From contig JAJOJF010000015.1 of assembly GCA_021208885.1 (NCBI GenBank), positions 62,001-126,000 of the forward strand: a stretch of DNA of 64,000 nucleotides, given 5' to 3'. Each line of letters starts with the position of its first letter. Within the stretch, counting starts at the first letter, position 1. Positions 1-11,589 of the stretch are shown here, piece by piece. The DNA comes from Burkholderiaceae bacterium. Its GTDB lineage: Bacteria > Pseudomonadota > Gammaproteobacteria > Burkholderiales > Burkholderiaceae_B. Under the pieces are notes generated by a model. The model did not search any database, was not told where the DNA came from, and saw only the letters and a program-made list of their open reading frames with translations. The position numbers and the translations under genes are program-made.

Positions 1-1772
1 AATTCTTCGATCTTCTTGCCCACCACCATCATGAGGTCGGCCAACTCATCGATGACGACAACGATAGTCGGCAGCTCCGTCAAGGGCTCAGGTGCATCGG
101 GCGTGAGTGAAAAAGGATTGGGAATCACTTCGTCGCGCTTTTTAGCGTCACGGATTTTGGTGTTAAAGCCACTTAAATTGCGCACCCCCATCTTGCTCAT
201 GAGCTTGTAGCGCTTTTCCATTTCCGCCACACACCAATTGAGCGCGTTGGCTGCCTGGCGCATGTCTGTAACCACAGGTGCCAGCAAATGCGGAATGCCC
301 TCATAGACGCTCATCTCGAGCATTTTCGGATCGATAAGAATCAATCGCGTATGGCTCGCATCTGCCTTGTACAGTAGCGACAAAATCATGGCGTTGATTC
401 CAACCGATTTGCCCGAACCGGTGGTGCCTGCCACCAACAAATGCGGCATCTTTGCCAAGTCAGCGACCACTGGATTGCCGGCAATGTCTTTGCCAAGCGC
501 CATGGTCAACAAAGAGGCACTGGCGTGATAGGTCTGCGAGCCCAAGATTTCCGAGAGCTTGACCATTTGTCGCTTGGGATTGGGCAACTCCAGCCCCATC
601 AGATTCTTGCCCGGAATGGTCTCGACCACCCGGATGCTAACCAGGCTTAAAGCACGCGCCAAGTCTTTGGCAAGATTCACGATCTGGCTGCCTTTAACAC
701 CGGTCGCCGGTTCAATCTCGTAGCGCGTGATTACCGGGCCAGCCTGGGCGGCAATGACTGTAACTTGGACGCCAAAGTCGGAGAGCTTTTTCTCGATCAA
801 GCGCGAGGTGAACTCAATGGTCTCCGGCGAGACGGTCTCAATCATCTCGGGCGGTGCATCAAGCAGGCTCACCTCAGGCAAGTCCCCCGTAACGGGCTCC
901 TGAAACAACGATTGCTGCTTTTCTTTTTGAACCCGCTCAGACATGGGCACCGTAGCTACAGCCGGTTCAATGCGCACCGGCTGCTCATGGGTGATTTGGT
1001 CATGGCGCTTTTCGACATGCTCATGTCGCTGGGCCAAGGCAGCTTCACCAGCACGGCGATCCTGGCGCGCCTGGTAGGCGTAATAGACCGCCATCACGCT
1101 ACGTTCGAGCCAAGTGCCCACTCGCTCGCAAACCATCATCCAGGAAAAACCGAAGAAAAGACTCAAGCCAACAACCATCATGGCGATCAGAATCAAGGTG
1201 CTGCCGGTAAAGCCAACCAGCATGTTCAGAAGTGACGACCAGGCATACCCGATCACGCCTCCGGCGCCACTAATCGTGGCCGTCTTGCCAGGCAGATCCA
1301 CACCGAGCGATGCCAGGCGCAAAGACTCCAATCCCACCGAACCAGCCAGAACCAGGACAAACCCCACGCCCTGCTCCCAGCGCACGCGATCAAGCATGGG
1401 CTCGCCTTCGTCGCGGAAATGCTGAACCAGGCGCCGATACCCGGCATACACACGGTGCATCAGCAAAACAACCAGCCACCACGCAGAAAACCCAAGCAGG
1501 TAATAGAGGATGTCGGCCGTGTAAGCACCCAGAATGCCACCACGGTTAGCAAGCACCGACTTGGTGACCGAGTGTGACCAGCCTGGGTCAGCGGGGTTCC
1601 ACGTTGCTAGCACAAGCGCCAGCCAGGCGGCGAGCAAGGCAAACAGAACCCAGCGAGCTTCCCGCAAGAAGGAGAGCACGCGAAGCTGCAAAGGTGAGGG
1701 TCCGTTGCGAACGTTGCGCGAGCTGCGAGCAGCACGCCCGACACGCGCAGTAGCGACAGTGGCTTTAGACAT
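1..1772 (-). CDS. ftsK: DNA translocase FtsK, N-terminal part (cut by window edge)
   Basis: Membrane-anchored DNA pump that clears and resolves chromosome termini at the division septum. About 590 codons are visible; the gene runs off the left edge. After a basic start come four hydrophobic segments (roughly residues 25-190), a short charged linker, the alpha/beta motor with Walker A GTTGSGKS, and Walker [10 protein letters not shown] at the very edge. The rest of the motor and the DNA-reading gamma domain lie outside. The linker is short compared with E. coli FtsK. Start taken at ATG 1772; an in-frame ATG three codons upstream (1781) is possible. Divergent from trxB across an AT-rich gap. 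Confidence 0.95.
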   Translation of the reverse strand, partial: MSKATVATARVGRAARSSRNVRNGPSPLQLRVLSFLREARWVLFALLAAWLALVLATWNPADPGWSHSVTKSVLANRGGILGAYTADILYYLLGFSAWWLVVLLMHRVYAGYRRLVQHFRDEGEPMLDRVRWEQGVGFVLVLAGSVGLESLRLASLGVDLPGKTATISGAGGVIGYAWSSLLNMLVGFTGSTLILIAMMVVGLSLFFGFSWMMVCERVGTWLERSVMAVYYAYQARQDRRAGEAALAQRHEHVEKRHDQITHEQPVRIEPAVATVPMSERVQKEKQQSLFQEPVTGDLPEVSLLDAPPEMIETVSPETIEFTSRLIEKKLSDFGVQVTVIAAQAGPVITRYEIEPATGVKGSQIVNLAKDLARALSLVSIRVVETIPGKNLMGLELPNPKRQMVKLSEILGSQTYHASASLLTMALGKDIAGNPVVADLAKMPHLLVAGTTGSGKSVGINAMILSLLYKADASHTRLILIDPKMLEMSVYEGIPHLLAPVVTDMRQAANALNWCVAEMEKRYKLMSKMGVRNLSGFNTKIRDAKKRDEVIPNPFSLTPDAPEPLTELPTIVVVIDELADLMMVVGKKIEE

Positions 1773-1825
1773 GAACGCCATTATATTCTTTGCATAACAG
1801 TTAGTATTTTATTAATATATATTTG

Positions 1826-3443
<1,618 letters not shown>

Positions 3444-5462
3444 CTCGCCTGGCTTGGGCGTGAACAAAGACACCAAGACCATCACTGCCAGTGCCGCCGG
3501 CGCCCCAAAAATGCCGGCTGCGCTTGGCTGTATGCCCCACCACAGAGCGACTGGCTCGGCTCTGGAGACACCAAAAACAAGCTCACGAAGCCACGGCTGG
3601 GTTGATGCCATGTAATAGCCCGTGACTGCCAGGCCGGTCAGCATGCCAAGCGAGGCGCCCAAGCTCGTAGTACGCCGCCAGAAAATACCCAAAACCAGCA
3701 CCGGAAAAAAACGACGCTGCTGCAAACGAGAACGCCGCCGTGACCATGAAGATAATGTCGCCTGGCGTCCGTGTGGCGACCCAGGCTGCAGCAAAGGCCA
3801 CAAACAGCAGATAAACCTTGGACATGATGACCTGACGATGGCTTTTCATGCCAGGTGACATCACCCTAAAACTCATGTCGTGTGACAAAGCGTTTGACAA
3901 GGTCAACAGCAAACCATCAGCCGTTGACAGTGCTGCTGCCATAGCACCGGCCGCAATCAAGCCTGACATCACGTAGGGCAAACCACCTATTTCTGGGCCA
4001 GCCAACACCACCATGTCCGAAGCCAGATGCAACTCGGCCAACTGCACAATGCCATCGCCATTGATGTCGCGCAGATCCACCAACGAACGGTCTAGTGCAG
4101 ACCACACGCTAATCCATTCGGGCAGATCAGAAAACGACATGCCGACAACTTGCTGGTAGATTTCGTTCTTGACGAGCACCGCCAAGGCCGGAGCCATCAG
4201 GTAGAGCGCCAGGATAAAGAAAAGCGACCAGAACACCGAACGACGCGCTGCGCTCACCGAGGGCGTGGTGAGCGAGCGCATCAGAATATGGGGCAAACCT
4301 GCTGTGCCAAGCATGAGGCAGACCAACAAGGCCAGAAAGTTGTTTTGTGTGTCTGACCAAGGCGCCTGTTGTTGCCCACCGAATGGCGAAAGAAAGGGTT
4401 CCGGTGCCTGCGCCCGAGCCCGATACTCATCGCGCTCTGCCGCCCAGCGCTCACGCGCTTCATCCTCTGAATCGGGGTACTTGGAAAGCTCACGCTCAAG
4501 TTGCCGCACTTCGAGCATCGAGGCGTCAGAATCGCGCGCGCGCAACAACTTTGTGCGCAAAGCTTCTTTTTCTGTTTGCCAGGATAGGGGCAATGCATCG
4601 ATATGGATTTGCTTCAAGTCGCTTTGCGATTGCCAATATTGACGCAATTGGGCTTCAGCGGGATCTTGCTCGATCTGCTTCTCGCGCTCGGCAACTTGCG
4701 CCAGCACTTGCCCGGCACCTAACTGCGGCAAGATCTTGTCGGTCTGGTTCATTGAAAGCCAGACCACCGGCAGCAAGTAGGCAATCACCAAAATAATGTA
4801 TTGCCCGACCTGGGTCCAGGTCACTGCCCGCATGCCACCCAAAAACGAACAGACCAGCATGCTGCCTAACGCAATGAAGACCCCAAGCTCAAACGACAGT
4901 CCCGTCAAACGCGTGGTGATTAACCCCACACCATAGATCTGAGCAACCAGGTAGCTAAACGAACATGCCAGGGTACAGACCACAGCGACGATGCGTGTGG
5001 TGTGCCCCCCAAAGCGGGCCCCCAAAAAATCAGGGATGGTGTAACAGCCAAAACGCCGTAAATAAGGGGCGATCAACAGCACCAGCAAAACATAGCCACC
5101 AGTCCATCCCAAAATAAACGCTAGCCCGTTAAAGCCGGTCAGATAAAGCGTGCCGGCCACGCCCAGAAACGAGGCCACCGACATCCAATCGGCGGCTGTG
5201 GCCATGCCGTTAAAAACTGCTGGCACCCGACGACCAGCAACGTAATACTCAACCGGGTCCGATGTACGACAAAAAATCCCGATCGCGGCATACATGACCA
5301 CGGTGGAGAAAAGGAAAATATATCCAATCCACTCGCGTGCAATGCCAAATACTTCCAGGGCAGCTAATGCGCCAATCAATAGACAAAAGCCTAGCGCGTA
5401 GTAGGCATAGCGTTTGCCGAGCGTGATTTGCCAGGCACGGCCCGACAGTGGCGCACCTTCAC

Positions 5463-5735
5463 TCATGAGCCTTCCCCGCCAATCTCGTTGTCGCGCTCAA
5501 CACGATCCATGACAAGACTGTAGACGGCGATAATCCCAAGGTAGACCAATGGGACACCAAATGCGGCCATGGCAAACACGAGTGGCCAACCCAAAACAGT
5601 GCCAGTGACACCGATTTGGGCCAGCGCCAAAGGCACCAAAGTGGCGAGCAACCAGGCCATCAGACAGATCAGCACCAGCCACCGACAAAATCGCCAGTAG
5701 CCGGGCTTGCTCACTTGGATGAACCGGTCAGCCAT
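5463..5735 (-). CDS. DUF4212 small membrane subunit of the symporter
   Basis: 90-residue protein with two hydrophobic segments (about 17-40 and 48-75) and a charged C-terminus ending DNEIGGEGS. Its position directly before a VC_2705-like symporter, with a 4-base ATGA overlap, is typical of DUF4212 proteins, thought to be accessory subunits of the transporter. ATG 5735 follows GAGGA at a good distance; the longer open frame upstream (to 5948) has no family similarity and crosses a terminator hairpin. Confidence 0.88.
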   Translation of the reverse strand: MADRFIQVSKPGYWRFCRWLVLICLMAWLLATLVPLALAQIGVTGTVLGWPLVFAMAAFGVPLVYLGIIAVYSLVMDRVERDNEIGGEGS

Positions 5736-5799
5736 GCTGATCCTCGAAAATAGACAGAACGGTGAGTCAAGTGCATCAACTGACGTTATATATAACAAA

Positions 5800-5824
5800 A
5801 CGGCCGACACATTGTGCCGGCCGT
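5800..5824 (-). terminator. rho-independent terminator downstream of icd
   Basis: Inverted repeat ACGGCCG...CGGCCGT with a three-base loop and one internal mismatch (10 paired positions), followed on the minus strand by TTTTGTTATATA. It lies about 170 bases past the icd stop and before the promoter region of the DUF4212-symporter operon. Confidence 0.75.
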
Positions 5825-5991
5825 GATGCGTTTCTGGTTTTTTGATAGTGCTGTTCGGATTTACGAACCGATGCCGCCAGTTCCACCTTGCAGGAATTGT
5901 CTCCCCACCTGCATGGTTTCCATTGTGCACCAACACCAAGCGGTGCACATCGGGGAATGCCCTAATCTAGCGCACCATTTTCCAGTTTCAA
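5825..5991 (-). other. icd 3' region with nested inverted repeats
   Basis: No recognised gene. It contains GTGCACC/GGTGCAC (5925-5931/5942-5948) enclosed by TCCCC/GGGGA (5902-5906/5952-5956). On the minus strand there is a 20-codon mini-ORF (METMQVGRQFLQGG..., stop TAA) without an obvious Shine-Dalgarno. It may simply be the icd 3' untranslated region ahead of the terminator at 5800-5824. Confidence 0.3.
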
Positions 5992-7248
5992 TTACATGTT
6001 GTCGATCATGACCTGACCAAAACCGGAGCATGACACCTGCGTTGCGCCTTCAAGCAATCGCGCGAAGTCGTAGGTGACCTTCTTGGACAGAATCGATTTC
6101 TCCATGCTGCTGATGATCAAGTCAGCCGCCTCAACCCAGCCCATGTGGCGCAGCATCATCTCGGCCGAGAGGATTTCCGAACCCGGGTTGACGTAATCCT
6201 TGCCCGCATACTTGGGTGCCGTACCGTGGGTAGCCTCAAACATCGCGACTGAGTCAGACAAGTTCGCACCTGGGGCGATGCCAATGCCACCGACCTGGGC
6301 AGCAAGCGCGTCTGACACGTAGTCGCCGTTCAGGTTCAACGTGGCAATCACGTCATACTCGGCCGGACGCAACAGGATCTGCTGCAAGAACGCATCAGCA
6401 ATACTGTCTTTGACAATGATTTCACGACCCGTCTTGGGGTTCTTGAATTTGCACCATGGGCCACCGTCGATCAACTCAGCACCAAACTCTTTTTGTGCCA
6501 GCGCATAGCCCCAGTCACGGAAGCCACCTTCAGTGAACTTCATGATGTTGCCCTTGTGCACCAAGGTGACCGAGCTACGATCGTTGTCAATGGCGTACTG
6601 CATAGCCTTGCGGACCAGACGCTCAGTGCCTTCACGTGACACCGGCTTTACGCCGATACCCGAGGTATTCGGGAAACGGATCTTGTTAACACCGAGCTTG
6701 GTTTGCAAGAATTCGATCAATGCCTTGGCTTGCTCGGACTCAGCCGCAAACTCGATGCCAGCGTAGATGTCCTCAGAATTCTCGCGGAAGATGACCATAT
6801 TGGTCTTCTCTGGCTCACGCAAGGGCGACGGTACACCTTTGAAATAACGCACCGGGCGCAGGCAAACATACAGGTCAAGCTGTTGGCGCAATGCCACGTT
6901 CAGTGAACGGATGCCGCCACCGACTGGCGTGGTCAACGGCCCCTTGATAGAAACGACGTAGTCTTTAACAGCATCAAGCGTCTCTTCAGGCAGCCAGACA
7001 TCTGGCCCATAGACCTGGGTCGACTTCTCGCCAGCGTAAACTTCCATCCAGTGAATTTTGCGCTTGCCGCCATATGCTTTGGCCACCGCAGCATCAACGA
7101 CCTTCAGCATCACTGGCGTGATGTCCATGCCCGTGCCATCACCCTCGATGTAGGGGATAATGGGCTCATCAGGAACATTCAGTGAAAAATCCGCATTGAC
7201 TGTGATTTTTTGGCCGGCACTAGGCACTTTGATATGCTGGTATGACAT
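5992..7248 (-). CDS. icd: NADP-dependent isocitrate dehydrogenase
   Basis: TCA-cycle enzyme converting isocitrate to 2-oxoglutarate; 418 residues, full length for the E. coli-type homodimeric enzyme. Seen: [12 protein letters not shown] near the N-terminus, substrate-loop region [24 protein letters not shown], and [15 protein letters not shown] near the C-terminus. ATG 7248 was chosen because GGAG sits five bases upstream; the open frame also has a GTG two codons earlier (7254). Monocistronic, ending at the terminator near 5800. Confidence 0.97.
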   Translation of the reverse strand: MSYQHIKVPSAGQKITVNADFSLNVPDEPIIPYIEGDGTGMDITPVMLKVVDAAVAKAYGGKRKIHWMEVYAGEKSTQVYGPDVWLPEETLDAVKDYVVSIKGPLTTPVGGGIRSLNVALRQQLDLYVCLRPVRYFKGVPSPLREPEKTNMVIFRENSEDIYAGIEFAAESEQAKALIEFLQTKLGVNKIRFPNTSGIGVKPVSREGTERLVRKAMQYAIDNDRSSVTLVHKGNIMKFTEGGFRDWGYALAQKEFGAELIDGGPWCKFKNPKTGREIIVKDSIADAFLQQILLRPAEYDVIATLNLNGDYVSDALAAQVGGIGIAPGANLSDSVAMFEATHGTAPKYAGKDYVNPGSEILSAEMMLRHMGWVEAADLIISSMEKSILSKKVTYDFARLLEGATQVSCSGFGQVMIDNM

Positions 7249-7316
7249 GAACACTCCGCAGAATCGGGGTTAGAGAAACCCCTAGTTTAACTCGCATCGA
7301 GCCCTTGGAATGAGCA

Positions 7317-7751
7317 ATGTTTAACCCCAGCCGTGAGCAAGTACGCACTTTTTTGATTCAAGCCTGGCAAAAACGCCAGGGCAATGGTTTGCTGACACCG
7401 CTTGAAACCATGGCTGCTGACCTGATTGAGCTGCACCCAGAGTACTTCGAGGACCTCCAGGACCCGACGGCCTTGGACAAAGACTTCTCGGTCGAACAGG
7501 GCCGAACCAACCCGTTTTTGCACCTATCCATGCACTTGGCCATTGCCGAGCAAGTGTCAATCGACCAGCCGCCCGGCATCCGGGCAGCCCACGCCAAACT
7601 GGCCGCCAAATTGGGCGAGCATGAAGCAGTACACGAAATCATGGAGTGTCTGGGCCAAGTCATCTGGGAAGCCCAACGCCTGGGACAACCTTTAAATAAC
7701 GAAACGTATATCGACTTGATAGAGCGACGTGCAACAAAAACCGGCCGCTAG
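7317..7751 (+). CDS. DUF1841 family protein
   Basis: 144-residue cytoplasmic protein matching the proteobacterial DUF1841 family: MFNPSREQVR at the start, HPEYFEDL, NPFLHLSMHLAIAEQ, and HEIMECLGQVIWEAQR. Function unknown. It is divergent from icd. Its last codons overlap a hairpin that probably terminates the convergent cytochrome c transcript. Confidence 0.88.
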   Translation: MFNPSREQVRTFLIQAWQKRQGNGLLTPLETMAADLIELHPEYFEDLQDPTALDKDFSVEQGRTNPFLHLSMHLAIAEQVSIDQPPGIRAAHAKLAAKLGEHEAVHEIMECLGQVIWEAQRLGQPLNNETYIDLIERRATKTGR

Positions 7752-7768
7752 CGTTAACCAGGGCCGGT
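7736..7768 (-). terminator. terminator of the cytochrome c genes
   Basis: ACCGGCC (7740-7746) pairs with GGCCGGT (7762-7768); on the minus strand the stem is followed by five T. It overlaps the stop codon of the DUF1841 gene and lies about 65 bases past the cytochrome stop. Confidence 0.5.
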
Positions 7769-7798
7769 ATTTAGACGTCTGAAGCACTCAGGACGCAG

Positions 7799-7841
7799 CA
7801 GGCAACCGCTTTGCTGCCTGAAGTTTGTTGCTTTATTTTTT
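7799..7841 (+). terminator. weak terminator-like hairpin after DUF1841
   Basis: CAGGCA/TGCCTG (7799-7804/7815-7820) is followed after about a dozen bases by a T-rich run (7832-7841). The stem is short and the T run is distant, so this is a weak call. Confidence 0.25.
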
Positions 7842-8219
7842 CACAGATAGCGGCGAAGGCAACGAGGCTAGCCAAGCCGAGACGTTTTTAATGTCTTGTT
7901 TGGACAGCTGGGTGGCGAAAGCCGCCATGATGGCGTTGTTGCGCACGTTAGCTGACGCTGGCAAACCGCGTGCGCCACGCTGATAAGCGGTCAAGGCATG
8001 CTCCAGATAGTCCGCATGCTGACCAGCTAGCGTCGGGTAACTCGGATCCACGCCCTTGACTGCATCCGCACCGTGACAGGAAGCGCAATTCAAGCGTTCC
8101 CACACAGCCTGCCCTTCCTGAAGGTTAGCGGCCTGCGCACCGACTGCAAACAGGCTACCGGCCAAAGCTACTGCGCTGACTGCGATCGCTTTCTTGTCCA
8201 GTTTCATATCGAGTTTCAT
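7833..8219 (-). CDS. monohaem c-type cytochrome (c553/c4-like)
   Basis: Periplasmic electron carrier of 128 residues: signal peptide (cleavage near AQA-AN, residues 28-31), one haem site CASCH at 45-49, a YPTLAGQH segment, and a probable axial Met in NNAIMAAFA. The first 24 bases are a 12-base near-duplication giving two in-frame ATGs (8219, 8207), and the Shine-Dalgarno region upstream is also duplicated (AGGAAC twice). It lies 24 bases behind another cytochrome c gene, probably one transcript. Confidence 0.92.
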   Translation of the reverse strand: MKLDMKLDKKAIAVSAVALAGSLFAVGAQAANLQEGQAVWERLNCASCHGADAVKGVDPSYPTLAGQHADYLEHALTAYQRGARGLPASANVRNNAIMAAFATQLSKQDIKNVSAWLASLPSPLSVKK

Positions 8220-8243
8220 AGTGGTTCCTGTTCCTGTGCGGTC

Positions 8244-8609
8244 TTATTTCAAGTTGGCGTAGTAGGCAGCCAGATCAGCCATATCCTGCTCGGACAAACT
8301 TGCCGAGATTGCATTCATCGTCGGATGGCTGCGCTCGCCGTTCGCGTATGCACGAAGCGCCACTATGATGTACTGTTCCTGTTGACCGGCAATCATCGGC
8401 ACGGCGTAGACCTCAGGGAAACTAGCCTTGTAACCGGGAATGCCGTGGCAACCGATACACATGGAGATCTTCTGGCGACCAGACTCAATGTCGCCCTTGA
8501 CCGGTTCAGCAGCCAGTGCTGCGCCTGAAACACCGAGCGCGACCATACAGGCCGCACCGAGGGCTGAGCGACGAACAACTCGGGATACAACTTGAAGAGA
8601 CAGATTCAT
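8244..8609 (-). CDS. monohaem c-type cytochrome
   Basis: 121-residue periplasmic cytochrome with a signal peptide (cleavage near ALA-AE, about residue 33) and haem motif CIGCH at 51-55. GYKASFPEVYAVPMIAGQQEQYI and HPTMNAISASLSEQDMADLAAYYA resemble one half of a cytochrome c4, so the two adjacent genes may act as a split c4-like carrier. First gene of a two-gene minus-strand operon, divergent from the MoxR gene. Confidence 0.92.
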   Translation of the reverse strand: MNLSLQVVSRVVRRSALGAACMVALGVSGAALAAEPVKGDIESGRQKISMCIGCHGIPGYKASFPEVYAVPMIAGQQEQYIIVALRAYANGERSHPTMNAISASLSEQDMADLAAYYANLK

Positions 8610-8746
8610 GCGTGCACTCTTTAGTTTTATGAAACGATGCGATTCGAAAGCACAAAGCCCCGGACCGAGAAAATTTTACGGATTGTACGATAATTGTTGA
8701 TCCTGATATAGGCAAAACAATCACTTTTGTTGTAGGAAACCCCCTA

Positions 8747-9631
8747 ATGACCGCCGAAACGAGCATGAGCCAAGATTCATCACGCTTTGAGGGCACCGAG
8801 CGATATGTCGCCACTGACGACTTAAAACTCGCGGTTAACGCCGCCCTCACCCTGCAGCGCCCCTTACTAATTAAAGGAGAACCCGGAACCGGCAAAACCA
8901 TGCTCGCCGAAGAGGTCGCAACCGCACTCGGTCGCCCATTGTTGCAATGGCACATCAAGTCAACCACCAAGGCGCATCAGGGTTTATACGAATATGATGC
9001 CGTGTCGCGACTGCGCGACTCCCAGCTTGGCGATGAGAAAGTCAAAGACATTGCCAACTACATCGTCAAAGGCGTGTTGTGGCAGGCGTTTATCTCTGAT
9101 GAGCCCACGGTGCTTCTGATCGACGAAATCGACAAAGCCGACATCGAGTTTCCCAATGATCTCTTGCGCGAACTCGACCAAATGGAATTTCACGTCTACG
9201 AGACGCATGAAACGATCAAAGCCAAACACAGGCCCCTGGTTATCATCACGTCGAACAACGAGAAAGACTTGCCAGACGCGTTTTTGCGCCGCTGCTTCTT
9301 CCACTACATCAGATTTCCCGATCGCGACACCCTTAAGTCCATCGTCGCGGTGCACTACCCCAACCTGCACGCTGACGTGTTGCGTGCAGCACTTGACGGC
9401 TTCTTTGCCTTGCGCGAGGCACCCGGCCTGAAGAAAAAACCCTCCACGTCTGAGTTTCTTGACTGGCTGCGGCTTTTGATCTCGGAAGACATCGACGCGG
9501 CAGAAATTGAAGCCCACAATGCCACCTCGGTACCCATCTTGGCTGGCGCCTTGCTTAAAAACGAACAGGACATTCAACTGCTTGAACGTCTGGCCGCAGT
9601 TACCCGCAACACCACGCGCAGGCAGCCATGA
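8747..9631 (+). CDS. MoxR-family AAA+ ATPase
   Basis: 294-residue AAA+ chaperone-type ATPase: Walker A GEPGTGKT at residues 44-51, Walker B LLIDEIDKAD, sensor region VIITSNNEKDLPDAFLRRC. MoxR ATPases usually work with a von Willebrand factor A partner to mature or insert cofactors in other proteins, and such a partner lies two genes downstream. AGGA precedes the ATG. The stop overlaps the next ATG (ATGA). Confidence 0.93.
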   Translation: MTAETSMSQDSSRFEGTERYVATDDLKLAVNAALTLQRPLLIKGEPGTGKTMLAEEVATALGRPLLQWHIKSTTKAHQGLYEYDAVSRLRDSQLGDEKVKDIANYIVKGVLWQAFISDEPTVLLIDEIDKADIEFPNDLLRELDQMEFHVYETHETIKAKHRPLVIITSNNEKDLPDAFLRRCFFHYIRFPDRDTLKSIVAVHYPNLHADVLRAALDGFFALREAPGLKKKPSTSEFLDWLRLLISEDIDAAEIEAHNATSVPILAGALLKNEQDIQLLERLAAVTRNTTRRQP

Positions 9632-10236
9632 CCACATTCACTACCCCGCCCTCGCCCTGCACGCTCGAGTTCGGCTCGATTCGGCTTGAGCCACTTGGAC
9701 CAGAACATGCTCCGGCACTGGAGGCTGCAGCCGCTGACGGCGAGCTCTGGCGCTTGCGCGTGACCTCTGTTCCCGATCCGGGTGCGGCAGCAAGCTACAT
9801 CCAAACTGCGCTGCAAGGCTTGACGGCAGGCCACATGCTGCCATTTGCCGTTCGCGATCTCACCAGCAATGAGATCCTGGGCAGCACCCGTTACCACGAC
9901 ATTATTCCTGACGTTGCCAGACTGGAAATCGGCTACACCTGGTATGCCAAGCGCTACCAACGCACGCACCTGAACACGACCTGCAAGCTCATGCTAATGA
10001 CCCATGCTTTCGAGACGCTCGGCGCCAAGACCGTGGGCTGGCGCACTGACAATTTCAACTGGACATCCCAGCGAGCCATTGAACGGCTTGGTGCCAAGCG
10101 TGATGGTGTTATCCGTGGAAACGCATTAAGGCGAGACGGCACGGTGCGTGACACCGTGATGTATAGCGTGACCGCAGGCGAGTGGCCCGAAATCAAAGCG
10201 CACCTTCATCACCTGCTCAATCGTCATGCTCGTTGA
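9628..10236 (+). CDS. GNAT-family acetyltransferase (RimJ/RimL-like)
   Basis: 202-residue putative N-acetyltransferase: RLEPLGPEHAPALEAAA at the start, FAVRDLTSNEILGSTRY, acetyl-CoA region around LEIGYTWYAKRYQRTHLNTT, and the RimJ/L-type VGWRTDNFNWTSQRAIERLGAKRDGV. Substrate unknown. It overlaps the MoxR gene by 4 bases and the VWA gene by 11 bases, so the three are almost certainly co-translated; this implies, without proving, a shared pathway. Confidence 0.88.
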   Translation: MTTFTTPPSPCTLEFGSIRLEPLGPEHAPALEAAAADGELWRLRVTSVPDPGAAASYIQTALQGLTAGHMLPFAVRDLTSNEILGSTRYHDIIPDVARLEIGYTWYAKRYQRTHLNTTCKLMLMTHAFETLGAKTVGWRTDNFNWTSQRAIERLGAKRDGVIRGNALRRDGTVRDTVMYSVTAGEWPEIKAHLHHLLNRHAR

Positions 10237-11395
10237 TTTCTTTTACCACCTGCGCTCGCACGAGCTCAAAGTCAGCGTCAAGGAATACCTGACACTGCTT
10301 GATGCCCTCAGCAACCCGCTGATGGCGCCGAGCCTGGAGGATTTTTATTACCTGGCCAGAACCACGCTGATCAAAGATGAATCGCTCTTTGACCGATTTG
10401 ACCGGGCATTTGGTTCCTACTACCGAAGCCTGCAGGCCAAACTGCCAAGCAAAGAGATCCCACTGGACTGGCTGGTCAAGGAGTTCGAGCGACGCCTGAC
10501 CCCAGAACAAAAGGCCGAGCTCGAGAAACACGGCTGGGACAAATTGATGGAAATGTTCGAGCAACGCTTAAACGAACAAACCGAACGCCACGCCGGTGGT
10601 AACCGCTGGATTGGCACCGGCGGCACCTCCCCCTTTGGCAATGGCGGCTATCACCCCGAAGGCATTCGGGTTGGCGGCAAGTCTGCCGGCAACCGCACTG
10701 CCGTCAAGGTCTGGGACGAACGTCAGTTCCGGGATTACGATGACCAGATCGAACTAGGCATTCGCAACTTCAAAGTGGCGCTGCGCCGCCTACGTCGATT
10801 TGCCCGTGAAGGGGCAGACCTTGAACTTGATCTTGACGACACGATTCGAAGCACGGCAAGAAACGCCGGTCATTTGGATTTAAAGCTTATTCCTGAACGC
10901 CACAACAGCGTCAAGGTGCTCATGCTGCTTGACGTGGGTGGCAGCATGGATGACCATATCGGACGCGTGGAGGAACTGTTTTCAGCCGCGCGCAGCGAAT
11001 TCAGAAACCTTGAGGTTTATTACTTTCACAATTGCCCCTATGAGCATCTCTGGCAGTCAAACCGGCGTCGCCAGATGGAGCGCTTTGACACCTGGGATAT
11101 TCTGCGCAAGTTCAACGCCGATTGGCGCCTGATCTTTGTAGGTGACGCATCGATGAGCCCATACGAAATCCTGCAGCCAGGCGGCTCAGTCGAACACTAC
11201 AACAAAGAGCCAGGCGCCCAATGGCTGCAACGCATGGTCACGACGTGGCCTAAGGCCGTGTGGCTCAATCCCGAACCGCAGGCATCCTGGCCGTATCGTC
11301 AGTCAATTGCGCTTATTCGTAACATCATGCAAGAGCGCATGTTTCCAGTGACCGTGGCTGGCCTAGAGCGGGCGATGCGTTTGCTCTCGAAGTAA
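10226..11395 (+). CDS. VWA-domain protein, CoxE-like partner of MoxR
   Basis: 389-residue protein. The N-terminal helical half (FYHLRSHELKVSVKEYLTLLDAL) and a glycine-rich stretch near 125-155 precede a von Willebrand A domain. Its metal site is DVGGS at 236-240 instead of the classic DxSxS, and the later FVGDASMSPYEI segment carries the third loop. Proteins of this type act with MoxR ATPases. Ends cleanly with no visible terminator. Confidence 0.87.
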   Translation: MLVDFFYHLRSHELKVSVKEYLTLLDALSNPLMAPSLEDFYYLARTTLIKDESLFDRFDRAFGSYYRSLQAKLPSKEIPLDWLVKEFERRLTPEQKAELEKHGWDKLMEMFEQRLNEQTERHAGGNRWIGTGGTSPFGNGGYHPEGIRVGGKSAGNRTAVKVWDERQFRDYDDQIELGIRNFKVALRRLRRFAREGADLELDLDDTIRSTARNAGHLDLKLIPERHNSVKVLMLLDVGGSMDDHIGRVEELFSAARSEFRNLEVYYFHNCPYEHLWQSNRRRQMERFDTWDILRKFNADWRLIFVGDASMSPYEILQPGGSVEHYNKEPGAQWLQRMVTTWPKAVWLNPEPQASWPYRQSIALIRNIMQERMFPVTVAGLERAMRLLSK

Positions 11396-11589
11396 CTGAA
11401 TGTAGGGCAATTAACCACAAAGGCACCCAGGCAACGATTGCGCCAAATCATGGTGGCGGCTATCGTTTCCATTAATACTCATCGTGCGGCGTGTATTTCT
11501 GGCGCGCACGACACATACCCGGAACCTTCTGGGCTAGTCCCTATCCAACATGGCATAACCCCTTTTGCCCGAATAACACTAGGTTGCAT

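Noticed and set aside
5736-5948. Upstream extension of the DUF4212 frame
   Set aside because: It crosses the icd terminator hairpin and lacks family similarity.
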